Assembly (NCBI GenBank): GCA_030681075.1
Contig: JAUXUE010000076.1
Location: 1 to 14,073, forward strand
Length of the DNA: 14,073 nt
Source: Candidatus Amesbacteria bacterium
Lineage (GTDB): Bacteria; Patescibacteriota; Microgenomatia; CAZETR01; Amesbacteraceae
Direction of reading: 5' to 3'
The notes beneath the pieces are model-generated. The model was not told where the DNA came from, did no database searches, and saw nothing but the letters and a program-made list of their open reading frames with translations. A program made the translations under genes and the position numbers. Below are positions 6,879 through 13,883 of the stretch, one piece after another (within the stretch, counting starts at the first letter, position 1; each line of letters opens with the position of its first letter).

Positions 6879-7450
6879 CCTTGTTTCTTAAATTCCATAC
6901 GCTTCTTAAATAGATTTTCCCTAAATCCGCCCTTTTCAATATAACTTTTCTGAATTCCAGCCAAGAAACGATCCATTAGAAAACTTTCTTTTGTACAAAG
7001 TGTGACCATAAGATTAGCAAATGCTTCCTTATCTCCAAAGTCAATCCCATTAGACTCATGTGCCCCATGAGTAACATGGGTCTCATGCGTATCTACACGA
7101 ATTCCTCGTAAACGAAGCACCCGCGGGTCATCCTTTTCCCAAAGTTTCAGTCCATTTTTCCAAAGAAAATCTTTATAGTCCTCAATTAATTCACCAAAGC
7201 TGGCTCGGGAAACACCTGTTAGTTTCAAATTACTTTCGGCCGAATTCTCCAATGACCCCTCAACTAGATTCTGTTTACAACTCCGCGCAGCCTGAATCAT
7301 TTGATCAAATGTTCGCGAAAATTTATCGACGTAACGCTCACAAAATATTGTATTTAAATTGAATATCTCTACTGCCAACCAATAAACCAGTGTATTCTCT
7401 ATTCCTCCGTTCATTTTGCTCATGAGACCCATTAGACCCATGGTTCTCAT
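6875..7450 (-). CDS. Four-helix-bundle 'suffix'-domain protein (S23/IVS-related)
   Basis: Up to 191 residues. The core has the marks of the four-helix-bundle family related to proteins encoded in 23S rRNA intervening sequences: YWLAVEIF, FCERY, then DQMIQAARSCKQNLVEG (49-65), followed by SRASFGELIEDYKDFL. Its molecular role is unknown; here it stands alone, not inside an rRNA gene. Five in-frame ATGs (7450, 7441, 7432, 7423, 7414) lie exactly 9 bases apart, giving M-R-T, M-G-L, M-G-L, M-S-K, M-N-G. The start is therefore ambiguous; 7450 is favoured because TATTAT ends 6 bases upstream of it, but translation from 7414 would keep the whole conserved domain. A second 9-base repeat array inside the gene inserts a His-rich stretch (H122, 125, 128, 131) between helices. 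The TAG stop overlaps the helicase TAA in the sequence CTAA. Confidence 0.8.
   Translation of the reverse strand: MRTMGLMGLMSKMNGGIENTLVYWLAVEIFNLNTIFCERYVDKFSRTFDQMIQAARSCKQNLVEGSLENSAESNLKLTGVSRASFGELIEDYKDFLWKNGLKLWEKDDPRVLRLRGIRVDTHETHVTHGAHESNGIDFGDKEAFANLMVTLCTKESFLMDRFLAGIQKSYIEKGGFRENLFKKRMEFKKQG
7052..7087 (-). repeat. 9-base tandem repeat (x4) encoding H-E-T/H-V-T/H-G-A/H-E-S
   Basis: On the minus strand CAT recurs every 9 bases (CATGAGACC, CATGTTACT, CATGGGGCA, CATGAGTCT). It is in frame and inserts a His-rich linker in the four-helix-bundle protein. The unit ATGAGACCC is the reverse complement of GGGTCTCAT and matches the array at 7412-7450 in a different reading frame. Confidence 0.8.
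7412..7450 (-). repeat. 9-base tandem repeat (x4-5) at the 5' end of the four-helix-bundle gene
   Basis: On the minus strand ATG recurs every 9 bases: ATGAGAACC, ATGGGTCTA, ATGGGTCTC, ATGAGCAAA, then ATGAACGG. It supplies five alternative in-frame start codons. The units belong to the same ATGGGTCTC/ATGAGACCC family as the internal array at 7052-7087, shifted by one base of reading frame. Confidence 0.8.
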
Positions 7451-7456
7451 TACTTA

Positions 7457-7462
7457 ATAATA
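7457..7462 (-). promoter_or_regulatory. -10 element (TATTAT) for the four-helix-bundle gene
   Basis: TATTAT on the minus strand (5/6) ends 6 bases before ATG 7450. ATGACT (7486-7481; 4/6 to TTGACA) lies 18 bases upstream and overlaps the start codon of the divergent FemAB gene. This predicts a leaderless transcript beginning at the first of five possible ATGs. Confidence 0.5.
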
Positions 7463-7472
7463 CATCAGATTG

Positions 7473-7478
7473 TATAAT
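7473..7478 (+). promoter_or_regulatory. -10 element (TATAAT) for the FemAB operon
   Basis: A perfect TATAAT ends 6 bases before ATG 7485, implying a leaderless mRNA. There is no convincing -35 (TTACTT at 7450-7455 is poor). The divergent -10 at 7457-7462 is only 10 bases away, so the two polymerases could not bind at once. Confidence 0.6.
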
Positions 7479-7484
7479 CTAGTC

Positions 7485-8375
7485 ATGAGTCATCCATTAC
7501 AATCCAACGAATGGGGTGAGTTTAGAGCCGAAAATGGTAATCTAGTGACAAGGGTCAATGGCTTTCAGATCATCTGGAGCAAAATACCCCATACTCCATA
7601 TTACTTTGGAACATTATTAAAAAGTGAGATTCCATCTAAAATCGATCTAGATAAATTTAAAGAAGAGGCTAAAAAAATAAATGGCATTGGTATTAGGATG
7701 GAACCAAATGCCCAAAACGGAATACTTCCTGATGGATTAGTCAAAGGTAGACGGTTCTTTACTCCCCAAACTTTTTGGCTTGATTTGACTCAACCTGAAG
7801 AAGAACTTTTGAAAAATATGCACCCCAAGGCTAGATACAATATCAGAGTCGCTCAAAAGCACAAAGTTGTAATCAAAGAAAGCCATGATATAGAAGTTTT
7901 TTTGGTCTTAAATAATCTTACTCAAAAACGCCAAGGCTTCTTTGCTCACGATGAAAAATATTTTAGAAACATGTGGAAGCATCTTGGCGGGAAAATCGCA
8001 CATTCATTTGTGGCTGAATATGAAGACGAAGCTTTGGCAGCTTGGATTATATTCAAATATGAAGATAAAATATATTATCCGTACGGTGCTAGTTCCGATA
8101 AGTTTAGAAATGTCCAAGCTACCAGCCTTATGCTCTGGGAAACAGCTCTTTGGGGAAAGAAACAAGACTGTAAAATATATGATTTATGGGGAGTGGAAGA
8201 GGGCAAGGGCTTTACCAGATTCAAAGAGCAATTTGGCCCACTACTAATTACGTTTGTAGGCACATATGATTTGCCCATCAATCCAGCTTTATATTGGTTA
8301 TTTAGATTTATGGAATATTTAAGATGGCAGATCTTAGGCAGTCTCCGGCATTTGCGCGGTATCTTGGCACATTAG
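7485..8375 (+). CDS. FemAB/FemX-like peptidoglycan-bridge aminoacyltransferase
   Basis: A 296-residue cytoplasmic protein of the FemAB family (paired GNAT-like folds), which adds amino acids from aminoacyl-tRNA to the peptide side chain of lipid-linked peptidoglycan precursors. Marks: MSHPLQSNEWGEFR at the N-terminus (the usual S-x-x-W-G start), TFWLDLTQPEEELLKNMHPKARYNIR (basic substrate loop from about residue 112), then AAWIIFKYEDKIYYPYGASS, and at the end YDLWGVEEGKGFTRFKEQFG with FVGTYDL, the classic FemAB C-terminal signature. It lacks the coiled-coil insertion of staphylococcal FemA. ATG 7485 is preferred to the TTG at 7470 because the TTG lies across the -10 box and the conserved start follows the ATG. 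The last 52 bases overlap the second FemAB copy, so the two were probably co-translated. The amino acid added is unknown. Confidence 0.87.
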   Translation: MSHPLQSNEWGEFRAENGNLVTRVNGFQIIWSKIPHTPYYFGTLLKSEIPSKIDLDKFKEEAKKINGIGIRMEPNAQNGILPDGLVKGRRFFTPQTFWLDLTQPEEELLKNMHPKARYNIRVAQKHKVVIKESHDIEVFLVLNNLTQKRQGFFAHDEKYFRNMWKHLGGKIAHSFVAEYEDEALAAWIIFKYEDKIYYPYGASSDKFRNVQATSLMLWETALWGKKQDCKIYDLWGVEEGKGFTRFKEQFGPLLITFVGTYDLPINPALYWLFRFMEYLRWQILGSLRHLRGILAH

Positions 8376-9052
8376 GCTGGAAAGTGGAAAAAGGAATCTT
8401 CATTAGACCACTTTGGATTTTTGGTGCTCTGGCCAAAATCCAGCGGGGGGTTCTACCCGGCAATTGGAAAGCAATATTAAAAAAGCACCGTGTCTGGTAC
8501 TTTGAGATAAACTATTCGCCTTCAAAGACTTTACGTATTGATCTGACTCCTTCGGTCAAAAATATCTTTGCGCAATTTAAAAAAGACGCACGTTATGTAC
8601 TTCGTAAATTTCAAATTTCAAATTTCAAATTTCAAATTAACCGTTTTGATGATTTTTATACTATCTGGCAAAAATCAGCAAAACGTAAGGGGTTGTGGAT
8701 TCCAAAAGAAAAAGAATACTTCAATTTACTAAAGTGCTTTAAAAATAAATGTTTTTGTATAACTATAAATGATCAGGCTGGTGCACTTGTCTTGATACAC
8801 GATTCTATTGCATATTACTATTACGCAGGTGCGACCAAGGAGGGCGTCAAGCAAAACCTACCCTATTTGGTTGTCTGGAAATGTATGCAAGAAGCCAAAT
8901 AGAGAAAATGTAAGCGGTGGGATTTTGAAGGAATTTATGATTCCCGCTTCCCCAATAAAGACTGGCTGGGCTTCTCCCACTTCAAAAAGTCCTTCGGTGG
9001 CAGTGAAATCCTATTCCCAGGTGCAACTACTTCTTATCACAAAGCATTTTGA
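8324..9052 (+). pseudogene. Second FemAB-like transferase, interrupted by an in-frame TAG at 8900
   Basis: The intact part (8324-8902, 192 residues) begins MADLRQSPAFARYL, a typical FemAB N-terminus, and carries IDLTPSVKNIFAQFKKDARY, W.KSAKRKGLW and YYYYAGATKEGVKQNLPYLV. It stops at TAG 8900-8902 right after MQEAK. The same frame then continues without another stop for 49 codons: RKCKRWDFEGIYD, then DWLGFSHFKKSFGG and FPGATTSY, ending at TGA 9050-9052. This is exactly the missing FemAB C-terminal signature, in frame, so a single base change (for example AAG to TAG) explains it; no frameshift is needed. Options are a nonsense-inactivated copy, a truncated product, readthrough, or a base error in the sequence. 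A 7-base tandem repeat lies inside it. The tail overlaps the convergent helicase-nuclease gene by 26 bases. Confidence 0.8.
8606..8638 (+). repeat. 7-base tandem repeat (AAATTTC)x4.7 inside the second FemAB copy
   Basis: Four perfect AAATTTC units and a partial fifth encode KFQISNFKFQIN. The unit length is not a multiple of 3, so gain or loss of one unit would shift the frame. The repeat sits next to the conserved substrate-loop motif (FAQFKKDARYVLRK). Confidence 0.9.
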
Positions 9053-11693
9053 AGGCGCAGGAGGAGCAATAGAAGCCGGTGCAGCAGAAGTCACTGGATT
9101 GGATTTCGTCGCGAATCTTTAGGATTTGTTCTTTGGCTTTTTCGAGATCATTGGATGTACGTGTAGTTGATATAGCTTCACCTGTCTGGAGAAAATACAA
9201 GGTTAACTTTATTTTTGGACCAAGATTTAGGGCTTCAGCTGCCAGAGCATAAAACGATAACTGGAGGTTTTTGTCTACATCTTTTTGTTCTGCTGGTTTT
9301 CCTGTCTTATAATCGATTATCTCGACGGTCCCGTCCTCCCAGATATCTACTCTGTCCATTCTCCCAGTAATTTTTAAGTCATTGGTGATAGGAATCGAAA
9401 ATTGGTGCTCGGTATATTTTGGTTTGTGTTTTGAATATTTATCGTAAGCTAAATATTTGATTATCAGTTCCTCACCCAGTTTTTTTGTTTCCTTTCTTTG
9501 CTGAGGACTCATGAATCCGGCGTCGCGCCAGGATGTCCTATATGTTTCTAGTGGATTATCACTATTTAGAGCCTTATGAACCACAGTCCCAAGAGTCGTC
9601 ATAGAAGTAGCAGGCTCAGAAATACCCAAAATATATTTGGCTTTATAGTGCGCCGGACATTCTTCGAATGAAGTAATATGAGAATAAGATAAGTTATCTA
9701 TATGTAAAGTATGTATAGGATTGTCCGAAACCGAACGGAGTGAGGAGGGGTGATACTCGTTTTTTGATTCGGTAACACCTGTCTCACCAACAAAAATTGA
9801 AACCTTCTTTGCCCTCTTTGTTTCTCCATAATAATCGGAAGCAGTTAAATATAGTCTGGACTTGGCCCGGGTCATACCTACATAAAACAAACGACGTTCC
9901 TCTTGTAAGTGAAAGTCTAATTCTGGAAGTCGTTCTTTGATAAGAGATGTTGGAATCGGCAATTGCTCAGATCGGTTTCGGGATGGAAACCTATCCATAA
10001 CCAAGTTTGTCATAAAGACTGTCTCAAATTCCAAGCCTTTGGCAGAGTGAACAGTCAGAATATTGACCGCGTCATTTTGTCTCCAATCCGAATCGACACT
10101 GGCTTGGGGTGATTCTCCCATCTGCATATTCAGATCAATCCAATCGACTACTGTTCTGACTGATGCATCGCGTGAGTCCTCAAAGCTTTTGACACGCTTG
10201 AAAAATTTGGCAATGTTTTTGGCTTTATTATCATCTTCAATCGTCATTAATATTTTAGTCTCTACCAAGAAATCATAGAGAATTTGGCCAGCACTGTTAT
10301 TACTCGATTTTTGTATAGCGGATTTTAGAAACGAAATTGCACTTAGATCAAGATCGCTACATATTTCAAACAAAGTTTTACCAGTATGCCTGGTTTTGGC
10401 AAACAAATCAGCTAAGTAGTTATTATCTATTTGCCAAATGTCCATTGCCAGTACCCGATAGAGTGAAATGTCATCATCCGGATTATCAATTGCGCGTAAT
10501 ATGGCAATTAAATCTTTAATTTCAGGTTGGACAAAAAGTTGGGCTGGGCCCAAGAACTGGACTGGTACTCCTGCCCGCTCTAGTGCTTTCACAAATGGCT
10601 CTGCTTGAGAATTAGAGCGAACGAGAATGGCGTGATCTTTAAAATTATTATGTATTTGACTAGTAATCCAATCAGCTTCATCCTCCCCGCGCGAAAACTT
10701 CTGAAAAACTACTTCTCCTTCTGGTCTGCCTGGCAATGCTACCAGCTTTTTATCAATACTGGCTTTTATTTCCAAGCGGTCAGGATTGTTATGGCTAATT
10801 AATTTATAAGCTGCGTCCAAGATTTTTTGCCCGCTTCTGTAATTTTGAGTCAACACTACAGTCTTGACATCTTTGTAGGTATCAAAGAATGACAAGACAT
10901 TACCGACAGCTGCCCCACGAAACCGGTACACAGCCTGGTCATCGTCGGCCACGACATTAATATTGCGGTGCTTTGATGCCAGAATCTCCAAGATTTTGTT
11001 TTGAGCATAGTTGGTATCCTGATATTCATCTACCAAGATATATTTAAAGTTCTCTTGATATTTTTTGGCAATTTGAGGACGATTGATTAATATATGAAGT
11101 GTGTAATAAATTAAGTCTGCAAATTCCATCACCGAATTATCAGCCTTAATCTGTTCCCACGATTTATATAAGTTTGCCAATTCAATATCATTTGGTTCTT
11201 TTACAAATTTAATGTAATCATCAGGCGTAACGTCCTCATCCTTCAATCTGGAAAAATGTTTTAGAATCGCTTCGATAAACCTATGGGGATTACCAAGGGG
11301 GCGATAATAGTCCAAATTAAATTTGTAAATATTTTTCTTAAACAGAGCGACAGCGTCTACTTCTGTCAGTAAATCAAATTCAAAGTCGATTCCAATATTT
11401 ATTCCCTCATCTCTCAAAAATTGCTCGCAAAAAGAGTGAAAGGTGCCGATAAACATTTTGGAATAGCCGAGGGGCATGACTTCATCTAGGCGGTCTTGCA
11501 TTTCGGTAGCTGCTTTCTCTGTAAATGTCAGAGCCAGTATTTCATTTGGCAAGGCCTGTCCGCTTGATAGTAAATATTTTATTCTTTCCGTAATAACGGT
11601 CGTTTTTCCCGTTCCTGCACCGGCAATAACCAATAGCGGACCAGATTGGTGTTTAATAGCTTCGAGCTGTTGGGGATTAAGAGTTTTATTCAT
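9027..11693 (-). CDS. UvrD-type helicase fused to a RecB/Cas4-like PD-(D/E)XK nuclease with Fe-S cysteines
   Basis: An 888-residue helicase-nuclease of the AdnA/AddB-like class, expected to unwind and resect DNA ends for recombinational repair. Helicase motifs: Walker A AGAGTGKT (24-31), LTFTEKAATEM, GTFHSF, motif II DEYQDT (222-227), ADDDQAVYRFRGA, TQNYRSG, TVHSAKGLEFETVF, and EERRLFYVGMTRAK. The C-terminal nuclease has ITSFEECPAHYKAKY (C679), GTVVHKAL (H706), GRMDRVD (D780), IIDYKTGK (D794, K796) and Q811-x3-Y815. The last residues form C876-x2-C879-x5-C885. Together with C679 this is the four-cysteine 'iron staple' of Cas4, AddB and AdnA/B nucleases. All catalytic residues are present in both halves, so the protein looks active. 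Start ATG 11693; unlike its neighbours, the nearest -10 (TATTAT) is 15 bases upstream. A partner subunit, needed by AddAB and AdnAB, is not visible; the other UvrD gene in the window lacks a nuclease. Confidence 0.92.
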   Translation of the reverse strand: MNKTLNPQQLEAIKHQSGPLLVIAGAGTGKTTVITERIKYLLSSGQALPNEILALTFTEKAATEMQDRLDEVMPLGYSKMFIGTFHSFCEQFLRDEGINIGIDFEFDLLTEVDAVALFKKNIYKFNLDYYRPLGNPHRFIEAILKHFSRLKDEDVTPDDYIKFVKEPNDIELANLYKSWEQIKADNSVMEFADLIYYTLHILINRPQIAKKYQENFKYILVDEYQDTNYAQNKILEILASKHRNINVVADDDQAVYRFRGAAVGNVLSFFDTYKDVKTVVLTQNYRSGQKILDAAYKLISHNNPDRLEIKASIDKKLVALPGRPEGEVVFQKFSRGEDEADWITSQIHNNFKDHAILVRSNSQAEPFVKALERAGVPVQFLGPAQLFVQPEIKDLIAILRAIDNPDDDISLYRVLAMDIWQIDNNYLADLFAKTRHTGKTLFEICSDLDLSAISFLKSAIQKSSNNSAGQILYDFLVETKILMTIEDDNKAKNIAKFFKRVKSFEDSRDASVRTVVDWIDLNMQMGESPQASVDSDWRQNDAVNILTVHSAKGLEFETVFMTNLVMDRFPSRNRSEQLPIPTSLIKERLPELDFHLQEERRLFYVGMTRAKSRLYLTASDYYGETKRAKKVSIFVGETGVTESKNEYHPSSLRSVSDNPIHTLHIDNLSYSHITSFEECPAHYKAKYILGISEPATSMTTLGTVVHKALNSDNPLETYRTSWRDAGFMSPQQRKETKKLGEELIIKYLAYDKYSKHKPKYTEHQFSIPITNDLKITGRMDRVDIWEDGTVEIIDYKTGKPAEQKDVDKNLQLSFYALAAEALNLGPKIKLTLYFLQTGEAISTTRTSNDLEKAKEQILKIRDEIQSSDFCCTGFYCSSCAFKMLCDKK

Positions 11694-11740
11694 AAGGGTA
11701 CATACCTAATAATATGGGTACAGTCCTTTCATTTTACTAC

Positions 11741-11769
11741 TTGACAGTCTACTCCGTACCGTCTTTAAT
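11741..11769 (+). promoter_or_regulatory. Sigma-70-type promoter (TTGACA-N17-TTTAAT), leaderless
   Basis: A perfect -35 TTGACA (11741-11746) and a -10 TTTAAT (11764-11769, 5/6) are separated by the ideal 17 bases. The -10 ends 6 bases before the ATG at 11776, so the transcript should start at or beside the start codon. This is the best promoter in the window and anchors the reading of the other -10 boxes. Confidence 0.75.
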
Positions 11770-11775
11770 TATATC

Positions 11776-13806
11776 ATGAAATATTCGGAACTTGTGCAAA
11801 AGATTGGTATTGGATTATCGTTGGTTTTTGTCTTTTTATTTCCCCTGTGGTTTCTGCCTATTACTTCGGACTTCTATGAATTTAACAAGCAAATTTTACT
11901 GATTGGCACTTCATTGGTCTTACTCTTGGTTCTGAGCTTACATTGGGTCATGGAGAAACAAGTCAAAATTCTCCGTACTCCTTTGGGACTTCCGGTATTA
12001 GCTTTGGCAGTGTCAGTTTTGCTTTCGACAGTTCTGCGCAGCCCAAATAAAATAGAGGCTCTTATAGATCCCGCTCAGACCGGTACTATTCTGGCGGGGT
12101 TAGTACTATTTTTTGCGGTCAGCAATTTGTTTAAAACCAAGCAGGAAATTTCTCTATTGGTGACTACATTCTTCGCCTCGTCTCTTGCAATATCGACCCT
12201 GGGCTTACTCTGGGGATCTGGAATTATTCTCAAGATACTTCCTGAATCGATGAATTTTACCAAATCCGTCATCTGGTCACCCACCGGAGCTTCACTAAAC
12301 TCTATTGTATATCTCGTAGTTTCGCTGGTTATGGCCGCTGTCATATTAATAAGAAACAAATGGACAGGAACTGCCAGTGTCTTACCAGCAGCAGTTGTGT
12401 CTGTAAATTTAGTTACTATTGTATTGACTGGATATCTTATCTTTGCACCCCAATCAGCCTATAAACCAACTTTTCTACCCCAATCAACAGGTTGGGCAAT
12501 AGCCCTCGAAGTCCTGAAAAGCTCACCCATTCTTGGATCAGGACCTGCAAGTTTCTTGTCTGATTTTACCCAGTTTAGACCAATCATTTTTAACCTGACA
12601 CCAAATTGGGCTGTCCGCTTTACTTCGAGTAGTAATCAATATCTGCAAATGTTGACAGTTACTGGTTTCTTGGGATTTGTAGCTTATCTGTATTGGTTAG
12701 TAAGACAAGTCCAAATGTTTGTCAAATCATTTGCTTCCAAAGAATTTTTACCTTTGGCTGTAGGTTCGGCCATGATTGCATTAATGTTTGTCCAGATCTG
12801 GCTTCCCCTGACTACAGTGACGTTTGGGCTTATGTTTATACTAACAGCCATGTTGGTATTGGCCCATCGTCAGGCGGGATTATCGACTGTCCATGAATCT
12901 ACTTTGGATATAGTCGCTACTACATCTACCGGCCACTCACCTATTTTTCCTTGGGCAATATTACTATTAGTCTTATTGGTCTTTGTACCCAGTGTCTATT
13001 TGGTTTCAAGAGCTTATGGCGCAGAAATACTATTTCAAAAATCCCTTGTCGCAGCATCAGCCAATGATGGCAAAAAGACCTACGACACCCTTATTGCAAC
13101 TGTCCAGATGAACCCATATCGCGATACCTACAGAGTTGCTTATTCGCAGACAAATATGCTGATAGCCAATACTCTTGCCAGCAACAAGGATATTTCCGAT
13201 GCCGATCGAAATACCGTCACTCAGCTAGTCCAGCAGGCTATCCGCGAGGCCAAAAATGCCGTCGCCTTGAATCCCACCAAAGTAACCAATGTTGAAAATC
13301 TGGCATCTATCTATCGCAATCTTTTGAACTTTGCCCAAGGTGCTGACGCCTGGACCACGGCGTCATACCAACAAGCCGTAGCGCTTGATCCCATCAATCC
13401 CAATCTCCGGATTGCCTTGGGTGGCGTTTATTTTGCTCAGAAGAATTTTGATGAAGCTGTCCGTTTGTTTCAAACTGCGGTAGACCTTAAGCCCGATCTA
13501 GCCAACGCACATTATAATCTTGCTGCAGCCCTTCGCGAAAAAGGTCAATACGAAAAAGCCTTGGCTAGTCTAGATCAAGTGTTACAGCTTATTTCTGACA
13601 AAAATTCTGAAGATTATACCAAGGCATCAGAAGAAGCTGACGAGTTGCGCAAAAAAGTGACTTCTAAAGAAGAAGCTAAAAAGACAAACACTCCCTCTCA
13701 ATTGACAAGCCCCGAATCAGCCCTACCTAAACCAAAGATTGTTCCTCCCATCAAAGTTTCGGAAGCGCTAGCCCCTGAAGCTCCATCCACTCCATCCGCA
13801 CAATAA
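11776..13806 (+). CDS. O-antigen ligase/polymerase-like (WaaL/Wzy) membrane protein with C-terminal TPR domain
   Basis: A 676-residue protein with roughly 10-12 membrane segments up to about residue 420, then a soluble TPR region and a disordered Pro/Ser/Ala tail (about 640-676). Residues about 247-300 carry the O-antigen-ligase core: SSPILGSGPASFLSDF, then SSSNQYLQMLTVTGFLGFVAYL, matching the G-x-G and N-x-(Y/F)-L...G-x-x-G pattern of Wzy_C proteins. The His usually just before the Asn is not there (SSSNQY). Such enzymes join undecaprenyl-linked glycans to an acceptor on the outer face of the membrane. TPR helices are clear from about 526: WTTASYQQAVALDP, then FAQKNFDEAVRLFQTAVDLKPDLANAHYNLAAALREKGQYEKALASL. 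They probably bind a partner protein. Fits the envelope-glycan theme of the PMT, GT-C and LCP genes. ATG 11776 is set by the promoter 6 bases upstream. Acceptor and polymer are unknown. Confidence 0.82.
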   Translation: MKYSELVQKIGIGLSLVFVFLFPLWFLPITSDFYEFNKQILLIGTSLVLLLVLSLHWVMEKQVKILRTPLGLPVLALAVSVLLSTVLRSPNKIEALIDPAQTGTILAGLVLFFAVSNLFKTKQEISLLVTTFFASSLAISTLGLLWGSGIILKILPESMNFTKSVIWSPTGASLNSIVYLVVSLVMAAVILIRNKWTGTASVLPAAVVSVNLVTIVLTGYLIFAPQSAYKPTFLPQSTGWAIALEVLKSSPILGSGPASFLSDFTQFRPIIFNLTPNWAVRFTSSSNQYLQMLTVTGFLGFVAYLYWLVRQVQMFVKSFASKEFLPLAVGSAMIALMFVQIWLPLTTVTFGLMFILTAMLVLAHRQAGLSTVHESTLDIVATTSTGHSPIFPWAILLLVLLVFVPSVYLVSRAYGAEILFQKSLVAASANDGKKTYDTLIATVQMNPYRDTYRVAYSQTNMLIANTLASNKDISDADRNTVTQLVQQAIREAKNAVALNPTKVTNVENLASIYRNLLNFAQGADAWTTASYQQAVALDPINPNLRIALGGVYFAQKNFDEAVRLFQTAVDLKPDLANAHYNLAAALREKGQYEKALASLDQVLQLISDKNSEDYTKASEEADELRKKVTSKEEAKKTNTPSQLTSPESALPKPKIVPPIKVSEALAPEAPSTPSAQ

Positions 13807-13843
13807 TACCTCACCCCCCACGGCCCCCCATTTACCTCACCCC
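13807..13843 (+). repeat. C-rich spacer with 11-base direct repeat (TACCTCACCCC)
   Basis: TACCTCACCCC occurs at 13807-13817 and again at 13833-13843, with a very C-rich stretch between. It directly precedes the hairpin at 13844-13873. This short non-coding stretch is unlike the AT-rich DNA around it and may be part of a mobile or dispersed repeat unit with the hairpin. Confidence 0.6.
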
Positions 13844-13873
13844 TACCCCTCTCCTGATTTTAGGAGAGGGGTA
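13844..13873 (+). terminator. Perfect 12-base-pair hairpin (CCCCTCTCCT/AGGAGAGGGG)
   Basis: TACCCCTCTCCT (13844-13855) pairs perfectly with AGGAGAGGGGTA (13862-13873) across a 6-base loop GATTTT. It lies 37 bases after the stop of the TPR gene and could terminate it. However, it is followed by TAATTTATAT, not a clean U tract, and its right arm overlaps the -10 box of the next gene. A dispersed palindromic element is an alternative reading. Confidence 0.55.
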
Positions 13874-13877
13874 TAAT
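13872..13877 (+). promoter_or_regulatory. -10 element (TATAAT) for the DUF559 gene
   Basis: A perfect TATAAT ends 6 bases before ATG 13884. Its first two bases are the end of the hairpin's right arm, and the place of a -35 box is taken by the hairpin itself (CTCTCC), so no -35 is present. Confidence 0.55.
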
Positions 13878-13883
13878 TTATAT

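Noticed and set aside
6875-7450. 23S rRNA intervening sequence around the four-helix-bundle gene
   Set aside because: Both flanks are protein-coding genes; no rRNA sequence is visible on either side.
8606-8638. CRISPR-like array
   Set aside because: The units are 7 bases, contiguous and without spacers; this is a simple tandem repeat inside a gene.
8900-8902. Reassigned UAG codon (alternative genetic code or pyrrolysine)
   Set aside because: TAG ends other intact genes here (1326, 2457, 8373 and several minus-strand genes), with no read-through homology after them.
8880-8915. Frameshift as the cause of the FemAB interruption
   Set aside because: The conserved C-terminus continues in the same frame (8324, 8900 and 8912 are all in phase), so the break is a single in-frame TAG.
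8808-9122. 104-codon plus-strand frame across the FemAB/helicase-nuclease junction
   Set aside because: The FemAB signature is found in the other frame (in frame with 8324), and this one shows no recognisable motif.
11691-11716. Leaderless promoter for the helicase-nuclease gene
   Set aside because: The hexamer at the required position (TATGTA, 5 bases before the ATG) matches only 3/6; a better TATTAT lies 15 bases upstream, so the pattern is not supported for this gene.
13807-13883. Small RNA or riboswitch in the spacer before the DUF559 gene
   Set aside because: The only structure is one hairpin overlapping a promoter, with no conserved riboswitch features and too little length.
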